Assembly (NCBI RefSeq): GCF_000003815.2
Contig: NC_049996.1
Span: 6,499,731-6,563,730, forward strand
DNA from: Branchiostoma floridae
Taxonomy: Eukaryota > Chordata > Leptocardii > Amphioxiformes > Branchiostomatidae
Reading direction: 5' to 3'
DNA: 64,000 bases
Under the pieces are notes generated by a model. It saw nothing but the letters and a program-made list of their open reading frames with translations. It ran no database searches and was not told the origin of the DNA. Numbering within the stretch: the stretch's first letter is position 1; every line of letters starts with the position of its first letter. The translations under genes and the position numbers were made by a program. This document shows positions 9,168 to 20,645 of the stretch, piece by piece.

Positions 9168-12100
9168 CTGGGGAAAGAGTTGATAGAAATCCATTTATTA
9201 GAAGCTGCATCGAAATATTTTTCTATATTATCATATAGAATGTACTTGTATACACACTGTGATCATATTCCGAAGTTCTTATACAAATGGGCACATCAAC
9301 CATTACCAACGGCGGACGGTATAAACTTCTTGGTACTTTGGCAAAAGTCACGTGTCCGTCAGCTAACATTGGTACTATAGGAGAGCTTTGGTTCGTGTAT
9401 CTCTCATTTTGAACATGCAGTGGTTCTGATTTTTTTTCAAATATTTCATCGTGAGGAAAAATGTAGTAAAGGTTTAAAGCTGTTTTCCCTCATTATGTCA
9501 TTTATCAACACAGATGTTAAATATGTGATGTACAAAGTTGTATCATATTTGGACATTGTACTCACTAGTTTGTCTGCGTGTATGATTTGTTCAGACATGT
9601 TCAATGCTTGAAGTCAATGCTTCAATGCAGTAAATGCTTCAATTGTGTGGTTTTGACATCAAGTCGCGGAAACTACAGTAGACGGGTCCAATTAGTGTTG
9701 ATTAGGTAAAATTCAGTTGCAGTTTTTTTTTTTATAAGACCAATGATATATTGATAAACAACCAAGTCGTCACAACAATAATGCATCAGTCGAAAGATGG
9801 AATTTATAAGAACGACAACAAACTTTGTGACAGTACTGGCAAAGTCTAACCTGTGTTTTCATAGGACAGATGTAAGTCATTCTCCTACGCAGAAGGCCCA
9901 GTGTCGTTATATACTCATTCTGGCCACTCTGTTTTCTGTGGGTGTCGCCACAAATCAGCTGTCAGCCAATCAGAGAAGACACATTTGAGTTGTCTAAAAG
10001 GAAATCTTGTTTTCAAGACGGTTTTTCAATTCGTTGTCAAGACTTGTTAAGGAACCAATTCTGTGATCCGTCGATCTGTGGGTAGTAGTCGATCGCTGCC
10101 TTACCAAATACTACCCGAAAATACGCAGAAACCATCATGATCTTACTGCGTCAACAACAATACCGTCAGCCTACATGCCCGGTATATTGGACATTCAAAA
10201 TCTCGGTGCTGCGCTCCGATTGGTTCATGTCGAAATAAGAAGCTCATTATTTAGTTTATATTTCTCATGCGTTTTGACAAACCAACAATAGCTAAACCCA
10301 TGCAGTCCTACATTTTCACTATTACCAAGAAGCGAGAAGAAGCCGAACTCTTGTGTTAGACTAGCTAGATTTGTGATACTTTTATAGGTATATATCTTGA
10401 CTTGTTGTGACCTGTACTTAGCTTGGTTGGGCAAAACTGTACAATAAAGGTCTTCATTCATTCATTCATTGATACAGCATAACATGCTGCGCTGCATCTA
10501 CGGCTAATTAATCAGCCTACAGCTGATTGAAAGGCTATAGGACGAATGAATGAAAAAAATGAAAATGAATATTAATATTAATAGACAGACGGGTCAGTAC
10601 TGAATCTGGCCACCCAAAAGGCAGAGATGAGTTTTTAAGAGAATGACCCCAGTGTATATTTAGGAAACTGTTAATGAATTTTATAGATAATCAAAAAGAA
10701 TATTCCTTATATTAAGGGCTGACCTTGTTGAACATGACGGAGTTTGGTCAGATTTCCAACCTGCTTCTCCAAATCGACCTGTTTGTCCGTCAACTCAGCA
10801 ATCCTTGCGTCCTAGAACAGAGTCAATACATGCCCTAATTGAGTTATTCTATTCAACATCTTAAAGACAAATGGACCCACCTAGCCCACCATGATGAGAT
10901 GAGATAATAAGTGACGTTCTGCTGCGGTCTCCCAAACATGGTCATGCTAGCAGAGGTAGACCACGCAAAACATATGTACATCAAATTTGTGATGATTCTG
11001 GCTGCTCGGCTGAAGAACTGCCCAAGGCTATGAAAGATAGGGAAGGATGGAGGACGAGAGTCATGGCCATCCGTGCAACCAGCACGCCCGGATGGTGATG
11101 AGAGCCCACCATAAAAAGGCTAGTAGGTTGTTACATTCTAATGTAAGTCTATCCTAAAAGCGCTTTTATATATCATATATCAATACCATATATCAAAGAA
11201 TCCATCCAGACAATATCTACTTATCTTCCAGACAGATATACAAGTAAACGACAGTCACTACAATACTTATACCTCCGTTACACGGAGGTTACAAACTTTT
11301 GGAGTATGTCGTAACAGTTGGAGTATTCTATATACATACATATTTGTATAAGGATAATCCTACACACAGGACAAAGTGAGAATCCTGAACACAGAACCAG
11401 ACATTTTTGCTAGAAGAGGAATCAAAGAAGCAAGCTATATCAGGGCTTTACAACTATCCCTAAACCTGGACGAGAGGCGCCATAAACTCCCTGTAATGTA
11501 TGATAGACTGGTAACGTGTTCTATCTACATAACGTGACGTCACAGAAGCAGTGACGTCTATTCCTTGACAAAAGCTAGAATCGATTGAAAATCTGGGTCC
11601 AATTTTTGTGCTGTAATTTACAGTTAAGCCTTATCCATATGGATATAGATATAGATATCTAGACATCTACGTATACATGTTAGGCAAAGAACATGTCCTC
11701 ACCTGTTTCGCTTTGTCGGTCCTCAGTAGGTCCACCTGCCCCTGTAGCTGTGTCAGGTTAGCCTGGACCTGGTCCAACTAGAAGGGCGAACAAAGGGCAT
11801 AGATTTAGAATATATCAGACACTGCAACTCTCTGCGCCTAAGCAACAAAACAAAAACGACGTATTTCCGATCAAGGTCCTAAAAAAGGAGGCTGTTGATA
11901 CATGAACCCTCAGTCCATTTTCTTCTTCTTCCGATATTGTCCAACTGCCAAGGGATTGGCAATAATTGACAAGTCGGGTCAAAGGTCGCCACTGTTCATT
12001 AGGCTAGATAGAAGATGGAGTACGGGTCAGCTTTGAGGTAAAAGTGGTCAAGGACGGGGATTCGATGATGTCTTTGGGCAGAGTGTTCCATTCGCGGATA

Positions 12101-15100
12101 GTCCGCGGGAAGAATGAATTGAGTCTGTAGTTAGTACGGCAGGGAATGTGTTGGAGTTGTTGGTTATGTCCTCTCCGGCTTCTGTACACGTTGTTGTAGG
12201 GCAGGGGCTTTAAGGCTACGCATCGCACACTTGCTAGGTTGTGGACAATCTTGTACATCATCGCCAGTCTGGTGTGGCGGCGCCGATCTTGAAGAGAAGC
12301 CCACTGAAGTTGGTTTAGCATGTCAGAGACACTAGAGGTGTTTCTGTGTCGGTTCTGGACGAAACGCGCAGCCCTGCGCTGGATCTTTTCTAACTTGCTA
12401 ATGTCACGGCTGGTGTGGGGATCCCAGACGGAGCTGGCGTACTCCACAACTGGACGGACCAGTGCTTTGTACGCCAGCTCCTTGGTCTTGCTGGAGCAGA
12501 CTCGTAAGTTGCGTCTTAGGAAGCCCAACATTCTATTTGCCTTTGAGTAGGTGTTCTCAATATGTGTGCCCCAGGAAAGGTCGGTCTGCAGTGTAAGTCC
12601 AAGGTACTTGGCTGTGGGAACTCTTTCAAGGGTGTGGTTGTGAAGTTGGTAACTGGAGTGAGCATTTAGAGGCTTTCTGGCACGCGTCAAGGGCAGCTGG
12701 CTGCACTTGTCTGGGTGGAAGGCCATATCCCACTCGCTCTCCCAGACTTCTAGCTTGTCTAGGTCTTCTTGCAACTTTGATGTATCTTCAGGGCAAGTAA
12801 TCATCCGGTATACAGCAGTGTCATCAGCAAACAGTCGGGAGGGGGAGGAGATCCTCTGCGGAAGGTCGTTAATGTACGTGAGGAATAGACACGGCCCCAG
12901 CACCGTGCCCTGTGGGACTCCCGACCTCACGTCCACGTAGCTTGACTGGGAACCGTTGACCACCACAGCCTGCTTACGATCACTGAGGAAGTTCGCTATC
13001 CAGCTGTTGGTGTGTCCTCTGATCCCATAGTGGTCTAACTTGTGTACGAGGAGGCTGTGATTCACTCTGTCGAATGCCTTTTGAAAGTCCATGATGATGA
13101 CATCAGTAGCAACGCCGCTCTCCATGGCTGAGGAGGCTTCCTCGACGAACTCGAGGAGCTGAGTCTCGCAGGAGCGGTGTTTGCGGAAGCCGTGTTGTTG
13201 AGTGGACAGGATGCTGTTCGATTCAAGGTGATGCATGATGGCACTGACAAGGACGTGTTCAAGGATTTTGGCAGGAACGCTGGTGAGGGAGATGGGGCGG
13301 TAGTTGGACGCCTTGTAGTGTTCTCCCTTTTTAAACACTGGGGTCACCAATGCTTCCTTCCAGTCCTTGGGTACCTGGCCTGTGTGTAGCGACGACTTGT
13401 AGATGGTGGTGAGTATGGGGGAGAGTTCTGTGGCCAGCTCTTTCAGCACGCGTGGAGTGATGCCATCTGGGCCTGCTGCTTTGGTGGGGTTGAGTCTTGC
13501 CAGGAGCTTCTCAATGCCTTTGGTACTGATCGTGATGTCATCCATGGAGGGAAAGTCATCACGGAAGTCAGGCATTGAGCACCGATCCTTGAACTCTGAT
13601 GCTGTGTATGCGGTACCTTCGCTGAACGCAGTGTAGAACTGGTTGTTCAGTAACTCAGCCTTTTGTTTAGGGTCGGTGATGAGCTTACCGTTAGACTTTA
13701 GGGCAGGTACGCCAGTGGTGGTGGAGCGCTGGTGCTTCACGTAGGTCCAGACTCTCTTCTGACTAGATCTGGGGCTTTCTTCTGAGCTGGTGGGAGAGAA
13801 CAGGTGTTCGGTGTATCTCCAGTAGGAGCGCCGCATCTGCTTCCTGATCTCTCTGCTCAGTTTCTTGACTTCTCTCCGCATGTCCAGGTTGCCACTTTTC
13901 TTCATCTTCCTGTAGAGCCTGTCTCGCTTTCTAATGAGACGACGGATGTCTGGGGTCAACCAGGGAAGGGATTCCTTTTGTCTAGGTTTCTTGGTTGGAA
14001 TGTGTTTATCCATACTACCTTTCAGTGCTAACTTGAACTTCTGCCACAGTTCTTCTGTCGATGTGTCTTCCGAATTTGTAAAGTCCTGCTGAAGTGTTTC
14101 CATGTCTTGCTTCATGGCTTCCCAGTTGGCACGCCCATAGAGAGGGATGGGACGGCTGGCATTCTTCAGCACGTCTGGCTTGATCTTGTACTCGAAGTAC
14201 ACGATACTGTGGTCGGAGATACCAGGGATGACTTCAACACGGGGGATGAGGGATGGAGAGTTTGTGAGGACTAAGTCTAGTGTGTTTTCTCCGCGCGTTG
14301 GTTCCTGTACTATCTGGTCTAAACCTGTATCATACAGGAGGTCGACAAACTGCTGGTGGAGTGCCGTGTAGGCCGGGTTTGGTTTCAGCGTCATGGCTTG
14401 CCAGTTCCATGATGGAAAGTTGAAGTCACCGGCGATGATCAGTTGGGCGTTCTTCATCGCTGAAGCTCTGCGCAGTGCTGTATCAAGCTTCTCAAGGGCT
14501 GCTTTGTCAGAGGAAGATGGACGATAGAACACACAAAGGTAGAGTGGGCGCTGGTTGCGTGTGAGTAGCTTCAGCCACAGAATTTCACCGCCAGGATCAA
14601 GCTCGGGGACCTCTGTGCATTGCAGGTGATCCCTAACTGCGATGAGGACTCCGCCGCCGCTCTTGTCGATGCGGTCTTTTCTGAAGACATTGAAGCCGTC
14701 AGGGAAAAACTCTGTGGTCTTGATGTCTGGGTTGAGCCAGGTCTCTGTACCAAAGACAACATCTGGTTTGGTGCTATGCAACATGTTTGCTATCTCTGCA
14801 GGTTTCCCAGAGGCTGACTGGAAGTTGACATTTAGCAGCCTCAGTGGTCGGTTTTGCTGTCTGCCGAGCTGACTGTTGCGGGTGGGAGTAGAGGAGTGGA
14901 GAGGCTTGAATCCAGATTCACTTTCTGGGAGGGAGGAGGAACTAAGATTTCTGCTGTACTCCTGCTCGACACCATGTAGGTCAAAGAGGGTGCTGCTATA
15001 GTTGTCGTTGGCGCAAATGACACATCGCCATGTTGTGTCAAGGGTGATGTCCAGGTAAGTGTCGGATCCAATGTGCTGGCAGGATGCGTGGAACCAGGTT

Positions 15101-18100
15101 CCACATGTCTCACATTCTACTCCTCTGTCAGACCAAGTGACTGGTAGATCACAAATCCCACAAGGGGCACTTGAAGAATCATTGCTGGACATACTGATGG
15201 TAAGAAGGGCAATGAAAACAAAAGAAAACGTTCGCAAACTCAAAAGATAAGAATCGCCAGTGTGGGAGGGGGGTGCCATGCCAATGTCACATTGAAGTGA
15301 AGTTTTTCCTCCTAACTAGCAAAAAGAAATTATAAATGAGAACAAAAAAGAACTCTAAACCCTATCTACCACTTATCTAGCGTAGATGGTGCCCTCCAGG
15401 AGCCTCCACCGCTGAAGATTGAGTTGGATTGGAATCCCCAGGGCTGGAGGTCCTGAGAGGACAGCCATCTTGGCTGGTGACCTTTGACCCCTCATGTCCG
15501 TGTATGATCATTTTATATGTGCCGTTAACTTTTCTGGAACGTGCGGTGCTCATAATCCGCGGTTCTGCCTCGTTTTCTCCTGTGAGATTCCCAGATTTTA
15601 TCTCGTTAGGGAAGGGCTGTCCGTGTATGATCATGAGTTATCCCAACATTTATGTAATGTCCACAACCAGCACCATATGTAAGATAACTAATGCAACACC
15701 AGTACATTCCAATCTCCGGTTTTTAGATAAGATTCTGAATAAGTTTGAATTACTTTGAATAGAATTATATTCTATTTGCAATCGTTCAAATAATCAATCT
15801 AAAGTAAATTAGTCTGAATATCTAAGATATATTTCGAATTAATGTGCAAAAATTTTAACAAATATTTGTAACATTGAAAAATGTTTGGATTTCTAGTTTT
15901 TCACATTTCTAGATTTCTTTCCGAGGATATATAAATTGTATTCCTTCTGACTCGTGGACCCATTTATAAAATGTTACAAATTGGTAGACATTGTCAATAA
16001 CTGTAAATGCTGTAACTATTATTTAGCAAAACATCTCCATTCCATAGCGTGGATATTTCAAATGTTGTACAACATTAAGGAACTCAAAATAACATGATAA
16101 CAATTTCTAAGGTATCAGACGAACGATTACAAAGAATTTAAAGTATCCTAATAATGACAATGACAACCATTTCGGCGACTTGGAATTGACTGTAATACAT
16201 AATCTATGGTGCACTTTATATATCCAGCTGTTCCGGATAATCCAGACGGTAACATATATGACAGACGATGTTGCAGACTAAGCAGAACCAAAGGGTAAAT
16301 TAACACGTCAATAACAAAGTGGCAAACGGCATGTTGTATATTAAGACAACATTCTAGTCTCCTTCTGTAAATAATCTCTAAACACACTCAGCTTTTAGTC
16401 TTGAGTGAGGATATAAATAGCGTGTTTACATAATTCAGACGTATCATTAACAAACCATTTTTCTCCTGGTAAAATGATAACTGAAACATGTACGTTTTGT
16501 AGCTTTCATCTAATCTCCTAGCAGATGTGAGGATTAAAGTTTTTCAACTTTGGTACTGTTTTCTACTCTTGTGTAATTAAAGAGTCAGCTGTAGAAGTGA
16601 GGAATCCCGCCAGTGTACTTTGCACGTAATTTGTTATGGTCACGGGGTGACAAAGTTCGACGTAGAACGCCGTACGTTGCGATTTTGAGGTCGAAGTATT
16701 TTCAAGCAGGCTGTGACAGAATCAACCACCAATTATGGAAACAAGGATCCATGGCAGACTGTCTCGTTACAAGAGAGTAGAACAGATATGAATGGCTATC
16801 ACTAAAATGCCTTAAGTTTGCGATCGCATGACACTTTAACCATGTATGTGAATGTCCATCTTACACCATCTTACAAAACGCGAAAACTGATCGGGCACCG
16901 AATCCGTGAACTTAAAATGACATTTTCTGACACTGTCACAGTTATACGTCCTGTGTTTTTCCGATCAATGCGAGATTTCTATCATACAATTCCCTTTTCC
17001 TATGATATTTTTTTTAAATTCTGCCTAGGCGCTCCATCATGTGTTAAAGCAACTCTCACATATGGACAAATTGATTGTGGTTATTGTCTTCTTTAAATGA
17101 TTTACTAATCTTTACGTTAGGTCGCCAAGTTCACTACAGGCAGAGACTCGAGCTCATTTCGCACCTACAAAGTTATTCCATCAGAATAGGCGAAGCTCCA
17201 GGTATGCAAACCCCAGCCACCGATGGCCATACGAGTCACCGCATTGCTGCCGAAAATGTTATAATGTGACGTTGCGCGAAAATTGTTCGGACGACAAGTC
17301 TGCGGCCTTTAAATGACATTCTTGAAAGTAAGATTGGATGACTTACGTCCATCATAAGAAGATAAGTTGCAACCGAACGCATATTGTGTAAGCCAACACA
17401 TTGATGTACACATGCTGAGCGACCCTGACTAACCTACACAGAGACTTGCTCAGAACTTGCTCAAAATGTGGGGTACGGTTGCAGATTGAGGATCTAAAGA
17501 ACGCTATTGGAACAGGGAGAGAGAGAGGACTTGGTCCATGTAACTCGTCCAAGATGATGATAATTTGTAAGTTCTGGCCAAAGGCAGAGTTACTCATCCT
17601 TAGAACACAACTGCGCTAATCAGTGAACCATGACCAAAACACAAGCTGACTGAAATGACTCGTTCCCGTCACGTTTCTGACAAACGCACCGTATCTACAA
17701 AGATAGGTAGATGTCCTTATCGACATGACTGGATCTAATAAATCCGTACGGACCTGAGGAATGTGTGTTACATCTCCGTTAAAATAAAACAAATATACTC
17801 CCTTTATAATCCAGTCTATCAGGTACTCCCGTAAAATAGTTACTGTATCTATAATAAATACATCTATTCTGTTAAAAAGCAGATGAATAAAAATCCACAA
17901 GATACAAAGGCAGCCTTACCAATCCTTACAAAACAAGTAGACTGATCAGTAAGTTATTAGCCAAGAAAAGCGGACTGACCTGGCTAGTTCCCGTCTCCTT
18001 GGTGCACACGAACCTTTCCTTCGTGCTGGGACGGCAGGAGTCAGCAGTCGTCTCTACCGAAGGCTGCCCTGGGAGTTGTCGCCCCTGGCCCTCTGCTACG

Positions 18101-18246
18101 GCCTGCCGGTCCGAGAATGGTCCCTCCACTACCTGCTGCAAGGAAATACTCGTGGGGAAATCTTCAGCTTGGTCTGTTGTTTGTCCAAAAGCTTGCTGTA
18201 GGGGCAGAAGCACAGCTAAGACCACGATCACCGCAGGCACACCCAT
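8752..18246 (-). CDS. Secreted C-type lectin with coiled-coil-like neck
   Basis: Four exons with matching phases: 17980-18246, 11703-11777, 10724-10811 and 8752-9167 (stop included), giving 281 residues. Residues 1-21 form a signal peptide (hydrophobic AVIVVLAVLLPL, then Ala-Phe-Gly). A polar, Cys-poor stretch follows, then two short heptad-like exons and a CTLD of about 137 residues. The CTLD has the Cys framework, an EPN motif and a WND motif, the calcium and mannose-type sugar ligands. The order signal-neck-CTLD resembles collectin-style or other oligomeric pattern-recognition lectins, but there is no collagen repeat. The start is the second in-frame ATG (18244-18246), which has a strong GCCATGG context and lies a normal distance below a TATA box. 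A 3.3-kb retrotransposon ORF lies in intron 1 in the same orientation. Extra exons in the long intron 1 cannot be excluded. Confidence 0.8.
9168..10723. other. Lectin intron 3
   Basis: It contains a short MITE-like piece at about 9885-9985 (TCCTACGCAG ... CTGTCAGCCAATCAGAGA) and, at about 10370-10470, the 3' end of a plus-strand retroposon: AATAAA at 10443-10448, then an (ATTC)n tail. The rest is unremarkable AT-rich sequence. Confidence 0.5.
10724..10811 (-). CDS. Lectin exon 3: heptad-like neck
   Basis: 88 nt, phase 0 entry, phase 1 exit. It encodes D-A-R-I-A-E-L-T-D-K-Q-V-D-L-E-K-Q-V-G-N-L with Ile/Leu/Val at heptad spacing, as in a short coiled coil. Acceptor CTAG at 10812-10815. The donor is GTCAGC, a weak match to consensus. 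The split Gly codon joins exactly to the CTLD exon, which supports the model. Confidence 0.75.
10922..11098 (+). pseudogene. LINE ORF2 C-terminal fragment
   Basis: A plus-strand frame of 58 codons ends at TGA 11096-11098 and reads R-G-R-P-R-K-T-Y-V, C-D-D-S-G-C, E-E-L-P-K-A-M, D-R-E-G-W-R, then V-M-A-I-R-A. This is the typical last segment of non-LTR retrotransposon polyproteins. The reverse transcriptase upstream is missing, so it is a severely 5'-truncated copy lying antisense in lectin intron 2. Confidence 0.7.
11703..11777 (-). CDS. Lectin exon 2: heptad-like neck
   Basis: A 75-nt, phase 0/0 exon encoding 25 residues with hydrophobics at heptad spacing (L-D-Q-V-Q-A-N-L-T-Q-L-Q-G-Q-V-D-L-L). 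Acceptor CTAG at 11778-11781, donor GTGAGG. With exon 3 it forms a 50-residue neck that could drive trimerisation. It is too short to be found as an open frame on its own. I support it by splice sites, phase and heptads. Confidence 0.75.
11920..15640 (-). mobile_element. Non-LTR retrotransposon (CR1/L2-like), near full length
   Basis: The element surrounds the intact ORF at 12004-15279. Its 3' end lies near 11920-11935, where the minus strand shows a GAAGAAGAAGAAAA run, the kind of short simple tail that ends CR1/L2/Jockey-type elements. The 5' limit is unclear. Upstream GC-richer sequence up to about 15640 may be 5' UTR. It contains a 16-bp direct repeat (TGTCCGTGTATGATCA-type) at about 15495 and 15619. 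Target-site duplications were not identified. It lies in lectin intron 1 in the same orientation as the lectin. Confidence 0.7.
12004..15279 (-). CDS. Retrotransposon polyprotein: PHD finger, endonuclease, reverse transcriptase
   Basis: 1091 codons with no stop or frameshift. Residues 40-89 form a PHD-type zinc finger (C-x2-C-x12-C-x2-C-x4-H-x2-C-x18-C-x2-C). An APE-type endonuclease follows at about 146-360 (N-V-N-F-Q-S, E-T-W-L, G-D-F-N-F-P, S-D-H-S). The reverse transcriptase centres on Y-R-P-I-S-L-T-S, G-F-R-K-H-R-S, P-Q-G-T-V-L-G-P and F-A-D-D-T-A, followed by the usual LINE thumb and C-terminal region. Nicking and target-primed reverse transcription are the family functions. Met30 is an alternative start, because residues 10-29 look like readthrough of upstream sequence. 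The intact frame suggests recent insertion. A separate ORF1 was not recognised. Confidence 0.9.
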   Translation of the reverse strand: MAPPSHTGDSYLLSLRTFSFVFIALLTISMSSNDSSSAPCGICDLPVTWSDRGVECETCGTWFHASCQHIGSDTYLDITLDTTWRCVICANDNYSSTLFDLHGVEQEYSRNLSSSSLPESESGFKPLHSSTPTRNSQLGRQQNRPLRLLNVNFQSASGKPAEIANMLHSTKPDVVFGTETWLNPDIKTTEFFPDGFNVFRKDRIDKSGGGVLIAVRDHLQCTEVPELDPGGEILWLKLLTRNQRPLYLCVFYRPSSSDKAALEKLDTALRRASAMKNAQLIIAGDFNFPSWNWQAMTLKPNPAYTALHQQFVDLLYDTGLDQIVQEPTRGENTLDLVLTNSPSLIPRVEVIPGISDHSIVYFEYKIKPDVLKNASRPIPLYGRANWEAMKQDMETLQQDFTNSEDTSTEELWQKFKLALKGSMDKHIPTKKPRQKESLPWLTPDIRRLIRKRDRLYRKMKKSGNLDMRREVKKLSREIRKQMRRSYWRYTEHLFSPTSSEESPRSSQKRVWTYVKHQRSTTTGVPALKSNGKLITDPKQKAELLNNQFYTAFSEGTAYTASEFKDRCSMPDFRDDFPSMDDITISTKGIEKLLARLNPTKAAGPDGITPRVLKELATELSPILTTIYKSSLHTGQVPKDWKEALVTPVFKKGEHYKASNYRPISLTSVPAKILEHVLVSAIMHHLESNSILSTQQHGFRKHRSCETQLLEFVEEASSAMESGVATDVIIMDFQKAFDRVNHSLLVHKLDHYGIRGHTNSWIANFLSDRKQAVVVNGSQSSYVDVRSGVPQGTVLGPCLFLTYINDLPQRISSPSRLFADDTAVYRMITCPEDTSKLQEDLDKLEVWESEWDMAFHPDKCSQLPLTRARKPLNAHSSYQLHNHTLERVPTAKYLGLTLQTDLSWGTHIENTYSKANRMLGFLRRNLRVCSSKTKELAYKALVRPVVEYASSVWDPHTSRDISKLEKIQRRAARFVQNRHRNTSSVSDMLNQLQWASLQDRRRHTRLAMMYKIVHNLASVRCVALKPLPYNNVYRSRRGHNQQLQHIPCRTNYRLNSFFPRTIREWNTLPKDIIESPSLTTFTSKLTRTPSSI
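15641..17979. other. Lectin intron 1, 5' part
   Basis: AT-rich, with no clear gene. The short minus-strand frames at 16148-16387, 17352-17597 and 17616-17900 have no recognisable domain and no supporting splice signals that I could tie to the lectin. Confidence 0.45.
17980..18246 (-). CDS. Lectin exon 1: signal peptide and N-terminal region
   Basis: 89 codons from ATG (18244-18246) to donor GTCAGT at 17974-17979, phase 0. The first 21 residues are a signal peptide. The mature N-terminus begins Q-T-T-D-Q-A-E-D and is acidic and polar, with two Cys residues near the end that could form inter-chain disulfides next to the neck. An upstream in-frame ATG at 18274-18276 would add 10 residues in front of the signal, but it lies at the predicted transcription start. 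Confidence 0.75.
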
Positions 18247-18303
18247 GGCTGGTCCGTCTATCACACAAGAACCCAAGACTGCTTCGGTTAGGATATGCCA
18301 GCC

Positions 18304-18309
18304 TTTATA
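18304..18309 (-). promoter_or_regulatory. TATA box of the lectin gene
   Basis: TATAAA on the minus strand, 58-63 nt upstream of the chosen ATG. This predicts initiation near 18275 and a 5' UTR of about 30 nt. A TATA-driven promoter fits an inducible or tissue-restricted secreted protein, but that is inference. Confidence 0.55.
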
Positions 18310-20050
18310 TTGTTGTCTGGGCGTTTTCCGATTCGTCAGCTGTACATTAAAGTTAAAACTAAGATAATGTTATCAGCTTTTGTGCTGACAGCAGCGGTTC
18401 TACAGATGTTTATGTGTGGTGATATTCAAATTAAGGAACTAAGTCAGCAAACGTTGCAGACAAGTTTAAGAGCAAAACTGTTCGCCTCAGCAGCTAGAAT
18501 GCCTGTTGTTTACATAACATATTGTTTACAGCTAAATACACTCATTACATGTAAATATGTGAGATAATTCACACATGTGCACTCATAGATATCATAATGT
18601 TGAATGCAAAAGTACAATTACACGCACGCACTCACACACGAACACACACACACAAACACACACAAACACAGGCAAACACAAACACACTAGTTTCATTCCT
18701 ACGACCATGGATAAATGTAACTCACTAAAACCGTTTCTATAAGTTCAGTCAAGGCTTCCACAAGGGAAATGTTCCAATTTTGGTACTTTCCCGTCATGTT
18801 GGCAGTGAAATTCTTCCTTTCTTTGAAAATCATCATTAGCGCACAATGTAATTTGCTTGCTGTGACCTTATGTGCAAAATTAGTTATGAAGAATGACGTC
18901 ACCAGCTGCTAAAGTCCCAGGACTATACGTGACACGGCTATTTGCTGTGTGACAAGGCTTTTTGTAGCGTTTGCTTTTCTACATCTAAAACTAACATCAT
19001 GCTGACAACTCTGTTATTCCCTGAAACTAGCCTGTGGTATAGTGAAAGTATAAGATCAACATGCTCAACTGCTGACAATATTTACGTGGTGTTGTGGTTG
19101 GTAATGGTTCGGTGAAGTGGTGTTTGTTATTTTGACTTGGTCACAGCGTATTTAAAAGACGTTGGCTAGGATTCCTTGGTAAAGGTCATTTTAGGCCAGA
19201 GCATTTTTTTCCGTTTGTTTTCAGATGTTCAAAGCTAAACATCGGGCATGAAAACTCGGTTATTCTTAAACTTTAACTCTCAAACGAAGGAGTAAAACCT
19301 TTATCGGCCTTTATCTAATACTTAAGCTGTAGGCCCCGTAAGTCGTAGCGACTTCACTTAACCATTGATTTAACGCTGATCTTATGTTTGACAATGTTAA
19401 CTTATTGTGATAAGAATGCGTAATGGGGAGTCCAAGCAAGACCAGAACCGGGCTTAAGCTGAGACCTTAAGGAAAACTGTCCTACACCTGTCCAGTGCTT
19501 GAGAACTAGTAATGAACTTGTTAAAGACTGCAGTTGATGATGTTTCAGTTTTCGGCTGACATTTCTGAGAGCAGGTATAACCCGGCATTCCAGACAGAAT
19601 GTTCAAAAGACATTGACGACGGAAGAGCGAAGTTCGGTTACATTAGAGACATTTCGAAAGCGAGATTGGCAGTTTAAAAAAAAAAGGTATTTAGGTACTT
19701 AGAATTGCTTTAATGTTTCCCTTCTTTTCCCGTTCTTTGATCAGTCGACAAATTGATGCCGTGCCTGTAGCAGGCGGCTCCCCTGAACAGTGTGGTGTGT
19801 TACTGTGTTGGTATCTTGGGGAGGTACGAGGTAGTTTAATGCAGAAAATGCAATTTCTAGCGTTTGACGAAGTCATTAGCGTGAAATTCACTTTCTGCAT
19901 TAACACAATATGTGTTTGAGTTATGCACACTCAGGTGACTGTTGATTAATATGGACAGCAGATGCTGTGACACGTCAGCTACTACGGAAGAACTTCTCGA
20001 GATTATCGTTGTTTAATTTTAGCAAGAAATCCCAGAGGAGATATTGTTTG
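18310..20050. other. Intergenic upstream of the lectin
   Basis: It contains an (AC)n-type microsatellite at about 18622-18685. No gene is supported. The longer frames (18699-18902, 19691-19930) lack recognisable features. Confidence 0.45.
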
Positions 20051-20052
20051 CT

Positions 20053-20320
20053 TTATTCATTTATTTGGATTCTCCACACTGGAGGCTTTGGGCTCTGGTG
20101 TACGTCCCCTATTTTTTGGCCTTTGTCATGGAAGGTTTTATTGGGGGTTGCGTAGCCGGCAAACAATTTACTGTTTTCATGTAATGAAAGTCTATTGTAG
20201 CATGTTTCAATACACTGTATGTAGATGTGAAAGTCATTTGCACAATCAGAACATTTCATCGAGATATGAGGTCTCCGAACTCTTGTTTGATGAGGATTCC
20301 CTTTGTCTTTCAACTACAAA
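20053..20320 (-). repeat. Interspersed repeat shared with 39428-39510
   Basis: The minus strand from about 20300 reads CAAGAGTTCGGAGACCTCAT, then ATGAAATGTTCTGATT and GCAAATG. Nearly the same words occur on the plus strand at 39435-39500. The end near 20053 has an AATAAA-like hexamer and a short TTTATTCATTTATT run. The class is not known. Confidence 0.5.
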
Positions 20321-20639
20321 AAGTTTGTGTGTGACTTTAAGCTGAGCAAGTTGACCAGCACACATCAGGACACAGCTGTTTTTCCTTCTCCCTCACCCAC
20401 ATGTAACATGTGCAAAATGATCACAATGATTTCAAGTTTGGAAGACATTCAATTTACCCTTGTGTCACAAAAATGAGCTTGCTGTGAAACTACATGTGTA
20501 CTTGCATTACTTTTGGTCTCACACTCCTGGCACTGATTCTGCACTATCTGTTCCTCATAGCTGGTGTGAGGTCATGTATCTAATGGTATGCACCTTTCTG
20601 GTATAGTGAGCATTCACAAAAGTATATATCAAATATTAG

Positions 20640-20645
20640 TTTATT
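20640..20645 (-). terminator. Candidate distal poly(A) signal for PTPN23
   Basis: AATAAA on the minus strand, about 1.9 kb past the PTPN23 stop codon. Nothing canonical was seen closer, and ATTAAA occurs near 21217. If used, the 3' UTR would carry the TIR element at 21785-22230. Weak evidence. Confidence 0.25.

Noticed and set aside
18274-18276. Upstream ATG as lectin start
   Set aside because: It lies at the predicted initiation site 28 nt below the TATA box and would put polar residues ahead of the signal peptide.
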